From assembly GCA_903867305.1 (NCBI GenBank), contig CAIPQU010000053.1:20235-84234 (forward strand): a stretch of DNA of 64,000 nt. The letters are read 5' to 3'. Source of the stretch: an uncultured beta proteobacterium. Its GTDB lineage: Bacteria; Pseudomonadota; Gammaproteobacteria; Burkholderiales; Burkholderiaceae. A program made the position numbers and the translations under genes. Below, in pieces: positions 26,372 through 36,872 of the stretch (positions within the stretch are counted from its first letter, which is position 1; every line of letters starts with the position of its first letter). The notes beneath the pieces are model-generated. The model made no database searches. It saw only the letters and a list, made by a program, of their open reading frames with translations, and was not told the DNA's origin.

Positions 26372-26932
26372 TTAGGGATTATTTAATAAAGTAATCGCTT
26401 CTTTAATAAAAAGTCCTCTCAAAATTAAGAATACCCCAACACCAAATATTGCTAGAAAAAAAATGTTTTCATACCATTGAGGCTCCTTTACCCCCTGAAA
26501 ATAGATCAATACTATTGCGCAAGCAAAGATCAAACCTGCCAAAGCAGTTGTCCACCAGGAGCTGGTATTCGTATGATTTTGGGTATCATTACGGTAGGCA
26601 ATAACATCAAAATAATCTGCTTTTTGTACGCCACTTACCTTGATGAGATCACCATCATTGATTTGATAAGGGATATTAAATTTGGCCATAAAAGGCTCAT
26701 CTCCCAATTGAAATTCGGCGATGTAGGTATAGCTAATATATTTCTTACGGACATCGTTTGAATCTACTGTAATGTGTTCTTCTACCGTTTTTTGCATGCC
26801 AGAGACCACGCCAGAGCGCGAAGATAGTTTCTGACCAAATAAATCGCTAGGCTTAAATGTCATGAGTAAAACTCCTCCGATCATTAGGATCGATACGATG
26901 AAATATCTAACGAAACGTTTTTTATTATTCAT
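26372..26932 (-). CDS. DUF3592 family membrane protein
   Basis: A 186-residue membrane protein with an N-terminal helix, an extracytoplasmic beta-rich domain and two C-terminal helices (about 125-145 and 155-172). DUF3592-type features are FQLGDEPFMAKFNIPYQINDGDLIKVSGVQKADYFDVIAYRN, a pattern of converting a value type. No reaction is known. It likely shares a transcript with the I42 inhibitor lipoprotein. Confidence 0.7.
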   Translation of the reverse strand: MNNKKRFVRYFIVSILMIGGVLLMTFKPSDLFGQKLSSRSGVVSGMQKTVEEHITVDSNDVRKKYISYTYIAEFQLGDEPFMAKFNIPYQINDGDLIKVSGVQKADYFDVIAYRNDTQNHTNTSSWWTTALAGLIFACAIVLIYFQGVKEPQWYENIFFLAIFGVGVFLILRGLFIKEAITLLNNP

Positions 26933-26966
26933 CCAACTATTCTAGAAACCTATTTTCACATGAAAT

Positions 26967-28181
26967 CTAAACAGTCTTTACTTGACTAGCTGCTAATTTT
27001 GCTTTTTCGCGTGCTTCATCAGTATGATCTGCGGTCGCGAGGGCAACTCCCATGCGACGCTTCATAAAAGATTCCGGTTTTCCAAATAATCGGAGAGATA
27101 CCCCAGAATTTGCAAGTGCAAGGTGGACATTCGTAAAGCCAATTCCTTTTGCTTCAATACCACCATAAATAACTGCACTCGCGCCAGGCGACTTGAGACT
27201 GACATCTGTCGCCAATCCTAAAATAGCTTTGGCATGCAATTCAAACTCGCTTTGTGTTTGTGTCACTAAAGTAACTAAACCTGTATCGTGTGGCCTAGGA
27301 CTGACCTCAGAAAACCACACCTGATCTCCTTTGACAAATAGCTCCACACCAAAAATACCACGCCCACCTAATTGATCAGTGACTTTTTTGGCAATTTCTT
27401 GTGAGCGCTCTATTGCTAATGCACTCATGGGCATTGGCTGCCAACTTTCAACATAATCACCATTTTTTTGGACATGGCCAATGGGCTCACAAAATGAGGT
27501 ATGAATTTGCCCATCTATACCAAGGGATCTCACCGTGAGTTGCGTAATCTCATAATCAAAATCAATGAGACCTTCAACTATTACACGATTGACATTGACG
27601 CGTCCACCGGATGCCGCATAGTCCCAGGCTTTTTCAATATCTTCAGGACCATTCAGTTTAGATTGCCCCTTACCAGAAGAAGACATTACCGGTTTCACAA
27701 AACAAGGATAGCCAATACCCTTGGTAATAGCATCACGCAGTTCTGATAATGAACTTGCAAAGAAAAATGGTGAGGTTGGTAAACCTAATTCCTCCGCAGC
27801 AAGCCGACGAATCCCTTCACGATTCATGGTCAAAAAAGCTGCTCTTGCGGTAGGGATGACCTCTACTTGCCCCTCTTGCTCTAACTCGATGAGTGTTTGA
27901 GTAGCAATGGCTTCGATTTCTGGAACAATTAGATGAGGCCTTTCTTTAGCAACAAGCTCTCTCAAGGCTTTACCATCGGTCATATCAATGACATAAGAAC
28001 GGTGAGCAACTTGATGACCTGGAGCATTCGGGTAGCGATCAACAGCAATTACTTCAATCCCAAGTCTTTGTAACTCAATGATGACTTCTTTACCTAGCTC
28101 ACCACTGCCTAACATCATGACACGAATGGCATTGCTTGAAAGAGGTGTACCAATCACTGGAAAACGAGGATAGTCAGGCAT
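26967..28181 (-). CDS. purT: Formate-dependent phosphoribosylglycinamide formyltransferase
   Basis: A 404-residue ATP-grasp enzyme that makes formyl-GAR from GAR, formate and ATP, the folate-independent third step of purine synthesis. The start [22 protein letters not shown] is the family's nucleotide-binding N-domain. ATP-grasp residues follow in [17 protein letters not shown] and [21 protein letters not shown]. The C-terminal [17 protein letters not shown] closes the family pattern. It is separated from lpdA by a terminator and from the DUF3592 gene by 34 bp. Confidence 0.96.
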   Translation of the reverse strand: MPDYPRFPVIGTPLSSNAIRVMMLGSGELGKEVIIELQRLGIEVIAVDRYPNAPGHQVAHRSYVIDMTDGKALRELVAKERPHLIVPEIEAIATQTLIELEQEGQVEVIPTARAAFLTMNREGIRRLAAEELGLPTSPFFFASSLSELRDAITKGIGYPCFVKPVMSSSGKGQSKLNGPEDIEKAWDYAASGGRVNVNRVIVEGLIDFDYEITQLTVRSLGIDGQIHTSFCEPIGHVQKNGDYVESWQPMPMSALAIERSQEIAKKVTDQLGGRGIFGVELFVKGDQVWFSEVSPRPHDTGLVTLVTQTQSEFELHAKAILGLATDVSLKSPGASAVIYGGIEAKGIGFTNVHLALANSGVSLRLFGKPESFMKRRMGVALATADHTDEAREKAKLAASQVKTV

Positions 28182-28200
28182 TCAAAATTCCTAAAAAAAT

Positions 28201-28225
28201 AGACATGGGTTATTTTCCCATGTCT
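28201..28225 (-). terminator. Terminator of the aceE-aceF-lpdA operon
   Basis: Stem AGACATGGG with CCCATGTCT, 9 bp, 7-nt loop, followed on the minus strand by TATTTTTTTAGG. It lies 22 bp after the lpdA stop and before purT, so it ends the PDH operon. Confidence 0.85.
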
Positions 28226-28246
28226 TTTTAGAAGTGCTGAAAAAAA

Positions 28247-30034
28247 TTACTTTTTACGAGCTGGTGGCAAATCGGTACAGGTTCCATGAGCGACCTCAGC
28301 CGCCAGACCAACTGACTCGCCTAGAGTTGGGTGGGGATGAATAGTTTTACCAATGTCCACCATATCAGCCCCCATTTCAATGGCTAAACAAACCTCACCA
28401 ATTAAATCACCAGCATTCGTCCCTACAATTCCACCACCGATAATCCTGTGCGTCGTTTCATCAAAAATTAATTTCGTAAAGCCTTCACTACGACCATTTG
28501 CGATGGCTCTCCCACTTGCTGCCCATGGGAACAATCCCTTTTGATAGGCAATTCCCTTCGCTTTACATTGTTCTTCTGTTAAACCAGCCCATGCTACTTC
28601 AGGGTCGGTATAAGCTACGGAAGGAATTTGTTTGACGTCAAAATAGGACTTCTGTCCAAATGCTGCTTCCGCTGCAACATGCCCCTCATGAACTGCTTTA
28701 TGAGCCAACATGGGCTGCCCAACGATATCTCCAATCGCAAAAATATGCGGGACATTGGTTCTCATTTGTTGATCTACCGGAATGAAACCACGCTCATCAA
28801 CCTGCACTCCACCTCCCGCAGCATTGATCTTCTTACCATTTGGGGTTCGCCCAACAGCAACGAGAACCAGGTCATAACACTGCTTTTCAGTTGGCGCTTT
28901 AGAGCCTTCAAACTGGACCCAAATGCCATCTTTTTTGGCTTCTGCTGAGGCAGCTTTTGTCCCCAACATGACTTGATTGAAACGATGCAGATTCATCTTT
29001 TCCCAAACTTTAACGAGGTCCCTATCAGCGCCTGCCATGAGTCCATCAGTAAGCTCCACAATATCAATTTGTGATCCAAGGGAACTATATACAGTAGCCA
29101 TTTCTAAACCAATAATCCCACCACCAATGACCAACATACGTTTCGGAATTGACTGAAGCTGTAAAGCTCCAGTACTGTCAACGATTCTCGGATCTATTGG
29201 CAAGAAAGGCATCACGACCGACTGACTCCCTGCTGCAATAATGATTTTTTCAAAACGAATAACTTCTTTTTTACCGGTGAAGTCCCAGCCACTACCTTCG
29301 GTTTGCTGTAACTCGATATGATGCGCATCGATGAATGTTCCAACCCCTCGCAGTACCCTCACCTTGCGCGCTTTCGCCATACCTGCAAGGCCTGTAGTCA
29401 ATTGTCCAATGACACTTTCTTTATGCTTTCTGAGTTGACCCAAATCAATCTTTGGAGCACCAAAACTCACGCCATGTTTGGACATCGCTTTGACTTCTTC
29501 CATGACGGCAGCAGTATGCAGTAATGCCTTTGACGGAATACACCCAACGTTGAGGCAGACACCTCCCAAGGTTGAGTATCGCTCTACCAATACAGTATCC
29601 ATACCTAAATCAGCACTTCGAAATGCAGCACTATAGCCCCCAGGTCCAGAACCCAGAACCAAGAGCTGACAAGTGTGATCTACTACCCCTGAATACGTCC
29701 CAGCAGCAGGCAATTGAAGGACCGGAGCCGCTTTTACTGGAGCAGGAGTTGGGATCGGTACTGGTGGCGCTTTTGGAGCGACTGAGATAGAACTAGTCTG
29801 TGTCTCAATTGTCAAAATCGAAGTACCTAAGCGAACTTTGTCTCCAATCTTAACATCTACCGAGACAATCGTACCCGCCACATCACTAGGTACTTCCATC
29901 GTCGCTTTATCTGACTCTAAAACAATCAAAGCTTGCTCTTTTTTTATCACATCACCAGGCTTGACCAAAATCTCAATAACAGGAATATCCTCAAAATCAC
30001 CAATATCAGGAACTTTTACCGTTTGAACGCTCAT
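28247..30034 (-). CDS. lpdA: Dihydrolipoyl dehydrogenase (E3) with N-terminal lipoyl domain
   Basis: A 595-residue E3 of pyruvate dehydrogenase, about 115 residues longer than classic E3. Residues 1-80 are a biotinyl/lipoyl domain with ESDKATMEVPSD carrying the lipoyl lysine. An Ala/Pro-rich linker leads to the FAD enzyme with redox disulfide GGVCLNVGCIPSK, NAD-binding GGGIIGLEMA and the catalytic HPHPTLGE. It reoxidises lipoamide on E2 and reduces NAD. It is the third gene, 10 bp after aceF. Confidence 0.96.
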   Translation of the reverse strand: MSVQTVKVPDIGDFEDIPVIEILVKPGDVIKKEQALIVLESDKATMEVPSDVAGTIVSVDVKIGDKVRLGTSILTIETQTSSISVAPKAPPVPIPTPAPVKAAPVLQLPAAGTYSGVVDHTCQLLVLGSGPGGYSAAFRSADLGMDTVLVERYSTLGGVCLNVGCIPSKALLHTAAVMEEVKAMSKHGVSFGAPKIDLGQLRKHKESVIGQLTTGLAGMAKARKVRVLRGVGTFIDAHHIELQQTEGSGWDFTGKKEVIRFEKIIIAAGSQSVVMPFLPIDPRIVDSTGALQLQSIPKRMLVIGGGIIGLEMATVYSSLGSQIDIVELTDGLMAGADRDLVKVWEKMNLHRFNQVMLGTKAASAEAKKDGIWVQFEGSKAPTEKQCYDLVLVAVGRTPNGKKINAAGGGVQVDERGFIPVDQQMRTNVPHIFAIGDIVGQPMLAHKAVHEGHVAAEAAFGQKSYFDVKQIPSVAYTDPEVAWAGLTEEQCKAKGIAYQKGLFPWAASGRAIANGRSEGFTKLIFDETTHRIIGGGIVGTNAGDLIGEVCLAIEMGADMVDIGKTIHPHPTLGESVGLAAEVAHGTCTDLPPARKK

Positions 30035-30043
30035 GAAAATTCC

Positions 30044-31348
30044 TTAAAGAGTGACACGACGAAAATCGGAGATTAATTCTGCGATGTAAGCATTAAACTT
30101 AGTTCCTAAAGCACCATCAATTACTCGGTGATCTGCGGTGAGCGATAAAGGACAAATTAATCTTGGGACAAATTGACTGCCATCCCAGACAGGCTTCATA
30201 GCTGCTTTACTCACTCCCAAAATAGCGACTTCAGGCGCATTAATAATAGGTGAAAATGAAGTTCCTCCGATACCACCAACCGATGAAATCGTAAAGCTAG
30301 CACCCTGCATCTGATCTGGCTTTAACTTTCCATCACGCGCCAGTTTGGCAAGCTCACTCGTTTCTTGCGCAATCTCTAAAATATCTTTCTGATCCACATG
30401 ACGAATCACCGGTACAACTAATCCATGAGGAGTGTCCGCAGCAAAACCAATATGAAAGTATTTTTTAAGAATTAATTCTTCACCATCTAAAGAGCTATTG
30501 AACTCAGGGTATTTCTTCAAGCCTTTCACACAAGCTTTCATGATAAAAGCCAGAAGAGTCACTTTAAGCCCTAGTTTTTCATTTGCCTTATTCGTTTGAA
30601 TTCGGAATGCTTCTAAATCAGTAATATCAGCATCTTCATGATAAGTAACAGCAGGAATCATGGCCCAATTACGAGCAAGATTCGCGGCCGAAATTTTTTG
30701 GATTCTCGATAAAGGTCTTGTTTGAATCTCACCAAATTTCTTAAAGTCAATTTTTGGCCATGGCAATAACTGCAAGCCATTCCCATTCGAGGCAGAAGCA
30801 ACTAGTGCCGTACTTTGACCACTCAAAATACCTTTAATAAAGTTTTGGACATCTTCTTGTGTAATTCGACCTTTAATCCCAGTCCCCTTGACCTTAGAAA
30901 TATCAGCACCAAGTTCACGAGCATATTTCCGCACCGATGGACTTGCATGACTAAAACTTGAAGTTTTTTCTGGCTCCGCTTTTGCTGCCAAGGGTAAGCT
31001 CACCACTTTTTCTATTGGTGCTGGCTTGTCTTCTTTTACAACTGGTGCAGTTGGGGGTGCCACAACTTGAGGTGCTACAGCAACAGGTGCTGGCGCAGTT
31101 GCAACGGAACCTTCTTCAAGGAGTAACACGACCGTACCTTCAGAAACGTTATCACCCAACTTGACCTTTAACTCTTTCACAATCCCAGCATGTGCCGAAG
31201 GAATATCCATCGTCGCTTTATCAGACTCTAGCGTAATCAAGGATTGCTCTTTGGCAACTAAATCACCGACCTTGACGTGCATCTCAATTATCGGAATTTC
31301 TTTGTAATCACCAATGTCCGGAACTTTAATTTCAATCATTTGTGCCAT
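30044..31348 (-). CDS. aceF: Dihydrolipoyllysine acetyltransferase (PDH E2)
   Basis: A 434-residue E2 of pyruvate dehydrogenase. It has a single N-terminal lipoyl domain (ESDKATMDIPSA, lysine near residue 44), where E. coli has three. A Pro/Ala-rich linker, the E1/E3-binding domain (ASPSVRKYARELGADISKVKG) and the catalytic core ending in LTADHRVIDGALGT follow. The core transfers the acetyl group to CoA. The gene is 10 bp from aceE and lpdA on each side. Its one lipoyl domain is complemented by the one fused to E3. Confidence 0.96.
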   Translation of the reverse strand: MAQMIEIKVPDIGDYKEIPIIEMHVKVGDLVAKEQSLITLESDKATMDIPSAHAGIVKELKVKLGDNVSEGTVVLLLEEGSVATAPAPVAVAPQVVAPPTAPVVKEDKPAPIEKVVSLPLAAKAEPEKTSSFSHASPSVRKYARELGADISKVKGTGIKGRITQEDVQNFIKGILSGQSTALVASASNGNGLQLLPWPKIDFKKFGEIQTRPLSRIQKISAANLARNWAMIPAVTYHEDADITDLEAFRIQTNKANEKLGLKVTLLAFIMKACVKGLKKYPEFNSSLDGEELILKKYFHIGFAADTPHGLVVPVIRHVDQKDILEIAQETSELAKLARDGKLKPDQMQGASFTISSVGGIGGTSFSPIINAPEVAILGVSKAAMKPVWDGSQFVPRLICPLSLTADHRVIDGALGTKFNAYIAELISDFRRVTL

Positions 31349-31358
31349 GAAATGCTCC

Positions 31359-34064
31359 TTAAACAGTCATTGGATTAGGCTTAGAAATATCTAAACCATA
31401 TTTTTTGATGGCCTCAGCTACTTTTTTAGCCTCAATTTGCCCTTCATCAGCAAGTGCCTTGAGAGCAGATACAGTAACCCAGTGACGATCAACTTCAAAG
31501 AAATGGCGCAGATTCTCTCGCGTATCAGATCTTCCATAACCATCAGTACCTAGCACTGTGTAGCGTTTACCTAACTGCTGAATCGCTGGACGAATTTGCT
31601 CTGCAAACATTCGTACATAGTCTGTGGATGCAATGACTGGACCAGAAAATTTAGCTAAGGACTCTTCAACATGCGACTTCTGTGCTTTCGCTGTTGGGTT
31701 GAGCAAATTATGGCGTTGCACTCGAGAAATATCTCGAGCTAATTCTGTAAAACTTGGGCAACTCCACAAATCGGAAGCAATACCCCAGTCGGTATTTAAT
31801 AAATCTGCAGCCGCCATGACCTCACGGAAGATCGTACCGCTACCGATTAACTGAACTCTGAGTTTTGACTTTGTATCACCAACACTTTGTAAGTGGTACA
31901 TGCCTTTCAGAATGTCTTTCTCCGCGCCTTTTGGCATTGCGGGATGAGCATAATTTTCATTCATGAGGGTCAGATAGTAATAGACATCCTCTTGCTCAGT
32001 GAGCATGCGACGCATACCATCCTGTATAACTACAGCTAATTCAAATCCAAAGGTCGGGTCATAACTTATACAGTTCGGAATACCAGCACTAAATAAATGA
32101 CTATGACCATCTTCGTGCTGTAACCCTTCACCATTTAGGGTGGTTCGCCCAGCAGTTCCCCCAAGCAAAAATCCGCGGGAACGCATATCACCAGCAGCCC
32201 AAGCTAAATCACCGATCCTTTGGAAGCCGAACATGGAGTAAAAAATGTAAAAAGGTAACATCGGAACACCATGCGTTGAATAAGAAGTAGCCGCTGCAAT
32301 CCAATCGCACATCGCACCCGCTTCATTAATACCTTCTTGCAAAATCTGGCCAGACTTATCTTCTTTATAAAACATCAATTGATCATGGTCTTGTGGCTCA
32401 TATAACTGACCAATATGACTCCAGATCCCTAATTGGCGAAACATACCTTCCATACCAAAAGTTCTGGACTCATCCGGCACAATCGGCACGACTCGTTGGC
32501 CGATGACCTTGTCTTTGACAATCATATTGAGCATGCGCACAAAAGCCATCGTTGTTGATATTTCACGACCTTCAACCGTCGCCTCAAGCAAAGGTGCAAA
32601 TACATCAAGCGTTGGCACTGTCATAGATTCTGCTTTAGCTCGACGCTGTGGCAAATATCCACCTAAGTCATAACGCTTCTTGCGCATGTATTCTAATTCA
32701 GGGCTACCATCAGCAAATTTAATGTAAGGTATCTTCTCAAGCTCATCATCTTTAACCGGCAAGGCAAAGCGATCACGAAACGCTTTTACATCTTCAATAC
32801 TCATTTTTTTCTGTTGATGGGCAATGTTCATCGCCTCCCCAGAGGCGCCCATGCCGTAACCTTTAATCGTCTTGGCTAATATCAGTGTTGGTTGACCTTG
32901 ATGATTGACGGCAGAATGAAAAGCTGCATAGACTTTATGAGGATCATGTCCACCACGATTGAGCTGCCAAATATCGTCATCACTCCAGTCAGCAACTAAC
33001 TCTTGTAATTCGGGTGTATTGAATACATGCGCCCGAACATAAGCACCATTCTTTGCTTTCATCGTCTGATATTCACCATCGACGATTTCAGCCAAGCGCT
33101 TGGGTAACAAACCTTTCTTATCACGGGCAAACAATGCATCCCAATGCGTTCCCCAAACAACTTTAATAACATTCCAACCTGAACCGCGAAACTCGCTCTC
33201 CAACTCCTGAATAATGCTGCCATTACCTCGAACGGGCCCATCTAAGCGTTGTAAATTACAGTTAATGACAAAGATTAAGTTATCTAATTTTTCACGCCCA
33301 GCCATTCCAATCGCACCCAAAGATTCTGGCTCATCAGTCTCGCCATCACCTAAAAATGCCCAAACCTTTCTACCATCCGTTTGCGCAATGCCTCGGTCTT
33401 GCATATATTTCATAAAGCGGGCTTGGTAAATAGCCATGATAGGACCAAGGCCCATCGACACGGTTGGAAATTGCCAAAAATTTGGCATTAACCATGGATG
33501 TGGATAACTAGAGATACCCTGACCACCTACCTCTTGACGGAAATGATCCAACTGCACTTCATCTAATCGCCCTAATAAATACGCACGTGCGTAAACACCC
33601 GGTGCTGAGTGACCTTGAACAAAAATTAAATCACCGCCGTGTGCATCGGATGGTGCATGCCAGAAATGATTAAATCCAACATCATATAAAGTTGCTGCAG
33701 ATTGGAAGGAAGAAATATGTCCCCCAACATTGGTATCTTTATTGGCACGCAACACCATAGCCATTGCGTTCCAACGTGTGTAAGAACGAATCCGATGTTC
33801 AACTTCTTGATCACCGGGAATGCGCGCTTGACGATCTACGGGTATGGTATTGGTATAAGGAGTTTGTGCATGAAAAGGTTGATCAACACCATTCACCCTT
33901 GCATAGGCAATTTGTTGATCAATTAAGTATGCAGCGCGGTCAGTACCTTCGGTGTGGATGACACCACCCATCGCATCTAACCACTCTTTTGTTTCAACCG
34001 GGTCAATATCGATCATTTCAGGGTCGTTTTGATTTGAATTGATCTCTTCGGGAACAGTCGCCAT
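31359..34064 (-). CDS. aceE: Pyruvate dehydrogenase E1 component
   Basis: A homodimeric-type E1 of about 901 residues that decarboxylates pyruvate with thiamine diphosphate and acetylates E2. Clear are SHGGDLIFVQGHSAPGVYARAYLLG-like residues, the ThDP motif GDGETDEPESLGAIGMAGREKLDNLIFVINCN, and FGFQRIGDLAWAAGD. The ATG at 34064 is preceded by AAGGAG at 6 bp; the ATG six bases before it is too close to that site. It is the first gene of aceE-aceF-lpdA and is divergent from a sensor kinase gene, so the intervening 156 bp carries both promoters. Confidence 0.97.
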   Translation of the reverse strand: MATVPEEINSNQNDPEMIDIDPVETKEWLDAMGGVIHTEGTDRAAYLIDQQIAYARVNGVDQPFHAQTPYTNTIPVDRQARIPGDQEVEHRIRSYTRWNAMAMVLRANKDTNVGGHISSFQSAATLYDVGFNHFWHAPSDAHGGDLIFVQGHSAPGVYARAYLLGRLDEVQLDHFRQEVGGQGISSYPHPWLMPNFWQFPTVSMGLGPIMAIYQARFMKYMQDRGIAQTDGRKVWAFLGDGETDEPESLGAIGMAGREKLDNLIFVINCNLQRLDGPVRGNGSIIQELESEFRGSGWNVIKVVWGTHWDALFARDKKGLLPKRLAEIVDGEYQTMKAKNGAYVRAHVFNTPELQELVADWSDDDIWQLNRGGHDPHKVYAAFHSAVNHQGQPTLILAKTIKGYGMGASGEAMNIAHQQKKMSIEDVKAFRDRFALPVKDDELEKIPYIKFADGSPELEYMRKKRYDLGGYLPQRRAKAESMTVPTLDVFAPLLEATVEGREISTTMAFVRMLNMIVKDKVIGQRVVPIVPDESRTFGMEGMFRQLGIWSHIGQLYEPQDHDQLMFYKEDKSGQILQEGINEAGAMCDWIAAATSYSTHGVPMLPFYIFYSMFGFQRIGDLAWAAGDMRSRGFLLGGTAGRTTLNGEGLQHEDGHSHLFSAGIPNCISYDPTFGFELAVVIQDGMRRMLTEQEDVYYYLTLMNENYAHPAMPKGAEKDILKGMYHLQSVGDTKSKLRVQLIGSGTIFREVMAAADLLNTDWGIASDLWSCPSFTELARDISRVQRHNLLNPTAKAQKSHVEESLAKFSGPVIASTDYVRMFAEQIRPAIQQLGKRYTVLGTDGYGRSDTRENLRHFFEVDRHWVTVSALKALADEGQIEAKKVAEAIKKYGLDISKPNPMTV

Positions 34065-34180
34065 ATCCATCTCCTTATTAATTTCTATATTCTAAAAATC
34101 GACAAGATGAAATACAAGTATTTTTTCATATCTTGGTAGTATTTTTTATATTATGAAATATAAACACATATTGATTAAAA

Positions 34181-34201
34181 AAAACGACGCTAAAACGACG
34201 C
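34181..34201. repeat. Tandem 10-bp direct repeat in the aceE/sensor gap
   Basis: AAAACGACGC occurs twice, at 34181-34190 and 34192-34201, about 20 bp before the sensor kinase start. The spacing of 11 bp is one helical turn, so a regulator could bind both copies on the same face. The gap is otherwise very AT-rich. Confidence 0.35.
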
Positions 34202-34220
34202 ATCAAGCAAAATAGATCTT

Positions 34221-36800
34221 ATGAAGAAACTATTACAGTCCTGGATGAAAACATTTAATAAAACTTATAGGTCTACCATCAATGCCAGGAAAATCACGCA
34301 GCAATCGGTTGATTATTTATACACCCCGATTATTGCCATTATGTTATTCATGTTAGCTATGGTTGTCATTCTATGGTCTTTGTCGAAACAAGAAGCAGAA
34401 CAATCAGAGTTGGTCTTTTTTCGAGAAGTGACTTATGCCGAACAAAGAATTCAAATTAATTTGGATGAGAATGAAGAACAAGTGTTGCAGATGAGTAAAT
34501 CATTACCATCATCACTTAATTACCAATTAAGCAATGACTTCTATCAAGGCGCTAGCAAAATCATTAATAAGCATTCGGAAGTTTTAGAAATTCAAGCAAT
34601 GAGTCCGGATTTGAAACGAAGTCTTACCTACCCCATGGTCAGCGAAGGTGATTGGATCACAGAGCCTAAAACAGCTAAGGCTCTCAATGCAAGCTTCCAA
34701 GAAACACTTAAAGAGGCTCTCGTGTCTGGTCACGGGCAATATAGTAATTTCATAAACCTCAAAATTCAAGGGAGTAACCAAGCCTTTAATCGAGAAAGAT
34801 CTTTAGTCTTTTGGTATATTCAACCCGCTTCAAAATTTTCTGAGCAAACACACAACATTGCTATTCTCTACTCTGTTCCGTTAATGATCAGTAGAGTCAT
34901 CCCGAAGGACATCATTGGCAGACATCGATTCTCGATCATCGACAATAACGGTCAAATACTGTATTCGCTAACTGATAGAAATTTAGCAAAAAACCATAGT
35001 ACGCATCAAATTAAATTATCGAAATTTCCTGATAACTTAATTTTGCAAGGCGAGAGTTACCCACTGCCCAGTAACCTCACCTATCAAATGCTATTTTGGA
35101 TTGTCATTGGACTTTGCTCCTATGTCATTTGGAGTTTCTGGTCGATTTGGCGTCAGATGAAATTTCGTCAAAATATTCAAAGAAATTTAATCAAAGAAAC
35201 CAACTTTCGTCGCGCGATTGAAGACTCTATGCCAGTTGGCCTGCGCGTTCATGAGTTAGACGGTCGGATTAGTTATGTTAATCCAGCATTTTGTCGAATG
35301 ATTGGCTGGACTGCTGAGGAACTGCAGGGTTTAAAACCTCCTTTTCCATTTTGGGCAGATGAGGAAGAAATTAACACCAATTTGCTCAAGCTTGGGGCAG
35401 TATTTCGCGGTGAAACAGAAACAAGAAGTGGTATTGAGGCAACGATCACCTCAAAAGATGGTAGAAAAATTGCTGTACGTAACTATGTTTCTCCCATGGT
35501 TGATGCTAATAATAAACAAACTGGATGGATCGCATCTTTAGTCGACATTTCAGAGCCACGTAGAATTCGAGAAGAGCTTGCAGTATCCCAACAACGTTTT
35601 ATTACTGTGCTTGAGGGCCTTTCTGCAGGAATTTCGGTAATTAATCCAAAATCTGGAGCACTCCTTTTTTCGAATAATCTTTATCGCGAAATGTTTGGCG
35701 CAAGCCCTAAGGCACATCTTTTACTTCTTGGAAATGAATCTTACTCTAGTGATAATCTAGAGTTAGACTTAGATAATATTGATGGCTTTGCGGGCCTGCC
35801 ATCTTCTGCGCTAACCCCCATTATTGGAGATTCAATAGAGGTTCAATTACCTGACAATCCTAAATGGTATGAAGTTCGAAGACGCTACATACCTTGGACA
35901 GATGGTCATCTAGCACAATTATTGATTACAACCGACATCACTGAACGACGTTTAGCGCAAGATCATCTGCGTATTCAAGAAGAACGTATGCAATTTTCAA
36001 GCCGTCTAACGACGATGGGTGAAATGGCATCATCGATTGCCCATGAACTGAATCAGCCTCTAGCAGCGATTAATAATTACTGTATGGGAGTAGTGAACCG
36101 TTTACGCGCCAAAAATGATAACCAAATTAATGATGAAATTATTCCCGCTTTAGAAAAAGTAAGTACCCAAGCACTCCGTGCTGGAACGATCATTCAAAGG
36201 ATCCGTAACTTCGTCAAACGCAGCGCCCCTCAAAGGGAGTCCTGCAAAATCGATCACATTATTTCTCAATCCATCGAACTCGCGGAAATCGAAGCTCATC
36301 GCCAAGGCTTGGATATTGAAAAACAGGTGATACCAAACTTACCAGAATGTTTTGTGGATCCAATTCTCATTGAACAAGTAATCATTAATCTTCTTAAAAA
36401 TGCGATTGATAGTATGCGTCTTACTTACTCTAGATCGATTCGAGGAAAATTGCCGGCGATTCAAATTATTGCTGATATAGAGGACTCTACCAATCCACCG
36501 ATGTTACGCATCCGAATTATCGATAGCGGTAGCGGTATCCAATCAGATGCGATTGAACAAATTTATGAGCCATTCTTCAGCACGAAAGAGGAAGGTATGG
36601 GTATGGGCTTGAATATTTGTCGCTCGATCATCGAGTCTCATGAGGGACGCTTATGGGGTGAAAACAATCCCCCAAAACCGTCTATGCCAAATCTAAAAAG
36701 TCCTGATGGAATTGAAGTCCATGCGGGCTGTACTTTTAATATTCTGTTACCGTTTGAGCATTATTTAAGCCTAAATCCTCGAGTCTTGACAACTTCCTAA
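34221..36800 (+). CDS. PAS-containing membrane sensor histidine kinase
   Basis: An 859-residue kinase. The order is a cytoplasmic N-terminus, membrane helix about 38-58, a periplasmic sensing part about 60-285, a second helix about 287-308, two PAS domains (about 325-445 with VNPAFCRMIGWTAEEL, and about 450-590), then HisKA with His608 in SIAHELNQPLAAINNY and an ATPase domain (NLLKNAID, IDSGSGIQ, PFFSTKEEGMGMGLNI). The layout resembles DctB/FixL-type kinases. The downstream gene, 72 bp away, is a FixJ/TodT-type regulator and the likely partner. It is divergent from the PDH operon, a position suggesting control of central carbon genes. Confidence 0.9.
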   Translation: MKKLLQSWMKTFNKTYRSTINARKITQQSVDYLYTPIIAIMLFMLAMVVILWSLSKQEAEQSELVFFREVTYAEQRIQINLDENEEQVLQMSKSLPSSLNYQLSNDFYQGASKIINKHSEVLEIQAMSPDLKRSLTYPMVSEGDWITEPKTAKALNASFQETLKEALVSGHGQYSNFINLKIQGSNQAFNRERSLVFWYIQPASKFSEQTHNIAILYSVPLMISRVIPKDIIGRHRFSIIDNNGQILYSLTDRNLAKNHSTHQIKLSKFPDNLILQGESYPLPSNLTYQMLFWIVIGLCSYVIWSFWSIWRQMKFRQNIQRNLIKETNFRRAIEDSMPVGLRVHELDGRISYVNPAFCRMIGWTAEELQGLKPPFPFWADEEEINTNLLKLGAVFRGETETRSGIEATITSKDGRKIAVRNYVSPMVDANNKQTGWIASLVDISEPRRIREELAVSQQRFITVLEGLSAGISVINPKSGALLFSNNLYREMFGASPKAHLLLLGNESYSSDNLELDLDNIDGFAGLPSSALTPIIGDSIEVQLPDNPKWYEVRRRYIPWTDGHLAQLLITTDITERRLAQDHLRIQEERMQFSSRLTTMGEMASSIAHELNQPLAAINNYCMGVVNRLRAKNDNQINDEIIPALEKVSTQALRAGTIIQRIRNFVKRSAPQRESCKIDHIISQSIELAEIEAHRQGLDIEKQVIPNLPECFVDPILIEQVIINLLKNAIDSMRLTYSRSIRGKLPAIQIIADIEDSTNPPMLRIRIIDSGSGIQSDAIEQIYEPFFSTKEEGMGMGLNICRSIIESHEGRLWGENNPPKPSMPNLKSPDGIEVHAGCTFNILLPFEHYLSLNPRVLTTS

Positions 36801-36872
36801 AGCCCTGACTAAAACACGTTATCATCTACGTTATCGAGTATTAATTAATTTTCCTTCAAATTTGGGTAATAA

